NCBI RefSeq assembly: GCF_018143015.1
Contig: NC_054741.1
Coordinates: 7,690,683-7,754,682, forward strand
Reading direction: 5' to 3'
DNA length: 64,000 nucleotides
DNA from: Lytechinus variegatus
Taxonomy: Eukaryota; Echinodermata; Echinoidea; Temnopleuroida; Toxopneustidae
Below, in pieces: positions 37,567 through 64,000 of the stretch. Position numbers and translations under genes: made by a program. Each line of letters opens with the position of its first letter. Positions within the stretch are counted from its first letter, which is position 1. The notes beneath the pieces were generated by a model, which saw nothing but the letters and a program-made list of their open reading frames with translations, searched no databases and was not told the DNA's origin.

Positions 37567-37940
37567 ATCCAAGAACTCGAGGACGATAAAACCTACATTT
37601 GGCTGAAAAAAGGCTATAAAAATTGGAAAATTTAGGTATAATTACCTTTTAACTCTACAAATAATGGTTTTAAAAATGCTAATTATAGGAAAAACAAATT
37701 GCCTGCCCCCTAAAACATATGAATAGACACCAAAACCAGAGAAAAAGACCACCAGATAAAGAAGTTGTGGCCAAAACTGTGATTTTGGGGGGTTTTGGCG
37801 ACCATTTTGGATTTTGGCCCGGCACACTTTTTTCTCGGACCCGAGACAAAAAATATTGTCATTTCATGTTGAGATAAGGTAAAAGGAACACAAAAAACTG
37901 TTCCCGCAGTAAAACCAAAAATCACCCATTTATAGCCCAA
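37567..37940 (-). repeat. Arm 2 of the large inverted repeat
   Basis: Reverse complement of 32100-32369 plus 33133-33280. Small ORFs in the two copies translate alike (GPRKKCA.PKSKM...HSFGHNFFIWWSFSLVLVS) only because the DNA is repeated. Confidence 0.75.
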
Positions 37941-38102
37941 ATATGAAATAAGGTTTATTATTTATTTAAAAAATTCTACCAAGATCTAAACAATCGGATT
38001 GACAACTGATTAATTGCATTGGTTATTATTGCTACAACTTATTTCATCATTATGGAGACACATCATTTACACTTGTATGATAAAAAAAATTATGTTTTCA
38101 TG

Positions 38103-39452
38103 TAAGGCCAAGTAAAAAAAGAAAGTAGTTGATCGTCCTCGCGCGAGTCGCGCGCATCAATTTTGGCCGCCGCATTGAATTTTTTTGCTACAGTGTATTT
38201 ACTATTTTAAAAGATTGGCTAAAAAAAAAAAAGTTGTGATGTTTCTCGTCCGCGCCCTCTTCCCTTTTTGATTGCAGCATCAATTTTCTTGATATTTACT
38301 ATTTTTATGGCTGCTGAATAGCGGAAATAATTCACAAGATTGGCGAGCGATTTGCTCTCATGTGCTCTGGGATCTCTCTCGCAACTTTAAAAACAATTAC
38401 AAAGTCCAATATCGCCGTAACTGCAAGAAAGAAAAATCTGATTTGGTTTTTTTTTGGAATTTCGAAGACACCAACATAAATTAGCGAGAAAATAAAGTTT
38501 TCAAACTCGGAAAAGATCACAGATTTCTTCATTTTTAGAGCATTTCGGAGACCCCGCTTCCTTAATCTGAACTAATCTGTCGCGTGCTTTGGAAATATGG
38601 TGCAGATAAATCAATTTTAATGACGTAATTTGTATTTCAGCGGGGGGGTTTTTGGTGAGTGATAGCTCCTGTGCTTAGATGTGTGTTATGGTGATTGTCT
38701 GTGTGATTGTGACTCTGTTGGGTGAATGCATGTGTGCTGGGATGATGTGATGTGCTGGTACGACAGGTGAATTTGTGAAATGAATTGAATTTTCTGGCGA
38801 GTTTTCTAATGTCAGCAGGCAATGCATTTAATATTCAATTACGGATTTAATATCAATATCAATTTAAAAAATGAATGAAAATTGAACAGTATTGAACATT
38901 ATGTAAACGAACAAGCAGCTGGAAACTGCAATGCGAAACCATGCCCAGAGCTAAAAAGGAGATTGGCACTGGAAAACTGAACATGGCTAAATGGTAATAA
39001 AATGACCCCCCCCAATGCATTTTTTTACCCTTGCATATAGAATGTTTAAATTATTCACTTGACATGAACATTCTGTTTTACAACAGTACAGTACCAGTAT
39101 ACATCAGTAATACATCAATAGATTTTTTATCACATAATACATTTTCCATGTAGATTTCCAATCAATATATGAGATATATATAGATATTATATTTCATTCA
39201 TTCACTATTAATATTGAGCATGCATCGATCACATAATTCGAGCTTGACAGGGCCTGACGATCATTTAAATAAAAAATAGCAAAAAAAAAGTAAATAGTAA
39301 GGACCTCCCTCATCACTGATGTAAAAAATCAGGCCGAGAAAATGCCTCCTTGTTTTAAAAATAAATAATAGATAGCAAATAGTAAGGACCTCCCTCATTA
39401 CTGCTCTCAAAAAATCCGGACGATCAACTTCTATCTTTTTTTACTTGGCCTA
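38103..39452. mobile_element. 1.35-kb element with 36-bp terminal inverted repeats
   Basis: TAAGGCCAAGTAAAAAAAG continuing to gttgatcgtcc at the left is inverted at 39417-39452 with about three mismatches in 36 bp. The interior includes the dispersed repeat at 38218-38540 and a 75-bp tandem pair (agtaaggacctccctcat at about 39296 and 39381). No transposase ORF. Confidence 0.7.
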
Positions 39453-39744
39453 ATAACATAAGAAAAAGGAAAGTTGGGATGTGACATCATCAGCCCACCT
39501 AATGAATATTCATGACGGTGTGCATATAACTGTTTTCACAAAATATTGATAAACTTTAATGTGAATTCAGCTACATGTACGAGTTATTTTTTTTTTGCTC
39601 AGTAGCATAGGGACCTGCAGTCTGACTGGGAAATTTCCACCCGGTGCCGACCACCATAGTGACAATACTGTCCTAGATGCTATTGCTTTTGTTCGTGTAA
39701 ACTTCTAACATTTTAAATTTTAATTTCAAATTTTCTTTTTGCAG

Positions 39745-63613
<23,869 letters not shown>

Positions 63614-63898
63614 GTATGTCTCCTCAATCTCTCTCTCTTCTATCTCTCTGCTGTCTTTTGATCTATATTGATCTCTTTAATTGCTCTTCCATTTTTATCA
63701 GCTTTTCCATTTTTATCTATTCAAAGAATACATTCTTTTAAGACCCATTTTCTTCTCTCTTTATCTTGGACGGGTGGGAAAGGCTTTCTATTCTCTTCTC
63801 TCTCACTCATTTCTTCACATTTTCCTCTTCATACCATCTCCTCACTTCTCTCATTCTCTGATTTTTGGTCTTCATTTGTTTTTTCTGTCCTTTATGTA

Positions 63899-63970
63899 GC
63901 TCTTGAAATGATGACATTGTTTTGTATCACACTGATTTAATGATGGTGTTCTGCAATGCTGATCAAGTGC
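63899..63970 (+). ncRNA. SNORD96: C/D box snoRNA candidate, family C copy 2, SNORD96-like
   Basis: 72 nt, in the intron after CHD exon 27. C box ATGATGA (63908-63914), D' CTGA (63932-63935), C' ATGATGG (63940-63946), D CTGA (63959-63962), stem GCTCTTGA/TCAAGTGC with one mismatch. The C'-to-D half is identical to copy 1, including the 5.8S guide. The C-to-D' half has diverged to gttttgtatcaca, so the D' targets differ or are absent. Confidence 0.85.
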
Positions 63971-64000
63971 AAATCATACAACATATTTAAAATAATTGGT

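Overview
The window looks like animal nuclear DNA, AT-rich, with long introns and GT-AG splicing. It holds three recognisable genes: a complete Rab2 small GTPase gene (+ strand, 7 coding exons, 224-12307), a complete HSF5-like heat-shock-factor gene (- strand, 23450-20681), and the first about 24 kb of coding sequence of a CHD6-9 subfamily chromatin remodeller (+ strand, CHD7/CHD8/Kismet type, 39832 to beyond the right edge). The repeat content (TIR elements with gtttcat-type ends, a tRNA-derived SINE, a composite element with about 170-bp internal monomers) suggests a marine invertebrate deuterostome, most likely an echinoderm. That assignment is an inference from remembered repeat types and protein similarity, not a database result.

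Layout. 1-223: Rab2 promoter with an NRF1-type site and a CRE. 224-12307: Rab2; its 6.9-kb first intron is packed with repeats. 12308-20680: Rab2 3' UTR and a gene-poor stretch that includes the convergent end of the HSF5-like gene. 20681-23450: HSF5-like gene. 23451-39744: a repeat-dense intergenic interval between two head-to-head genes, containing TIR elements with visible target-site duplications, foldback elements, a LINE remnant, and a large inverted repeat whose two copies each preserve the empty site of an element inserted in the other. 39745-64000: CHD gene. I traced 27 coding exons that stay in frame for 2000 codons. It has a single 670-codon Ser/Thr/Gln-rich N-terminal exon, two chromodomains, a complete SNF2 ATPase and the start of the C-terminal domains.

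The most interesting content is in the CHD introns. Seven short (72-79 nt) segments, one per intron, have the full layout of C/D box snoRNAs: terminal stem, C box, D box and, in two families, internal D' and C' boxes. They fall into three families (3, 2 and 2 copies). The guide next to the D box of one family pairs for 12 bp with 5.8S rRNA and places the modified base on the G that is Gm75 in human 5.8S, the SNORD96 target. A second family carries a D' guide complementary to 18S rRNA. The target of the third is unresolved. Human CHD8 introns also host snoRNAs (SNORD8 and SNORD9), so the host relationship may be old while the guides differ. No viral or LTR element, CRISPR array or complete transposase gene was recognised.
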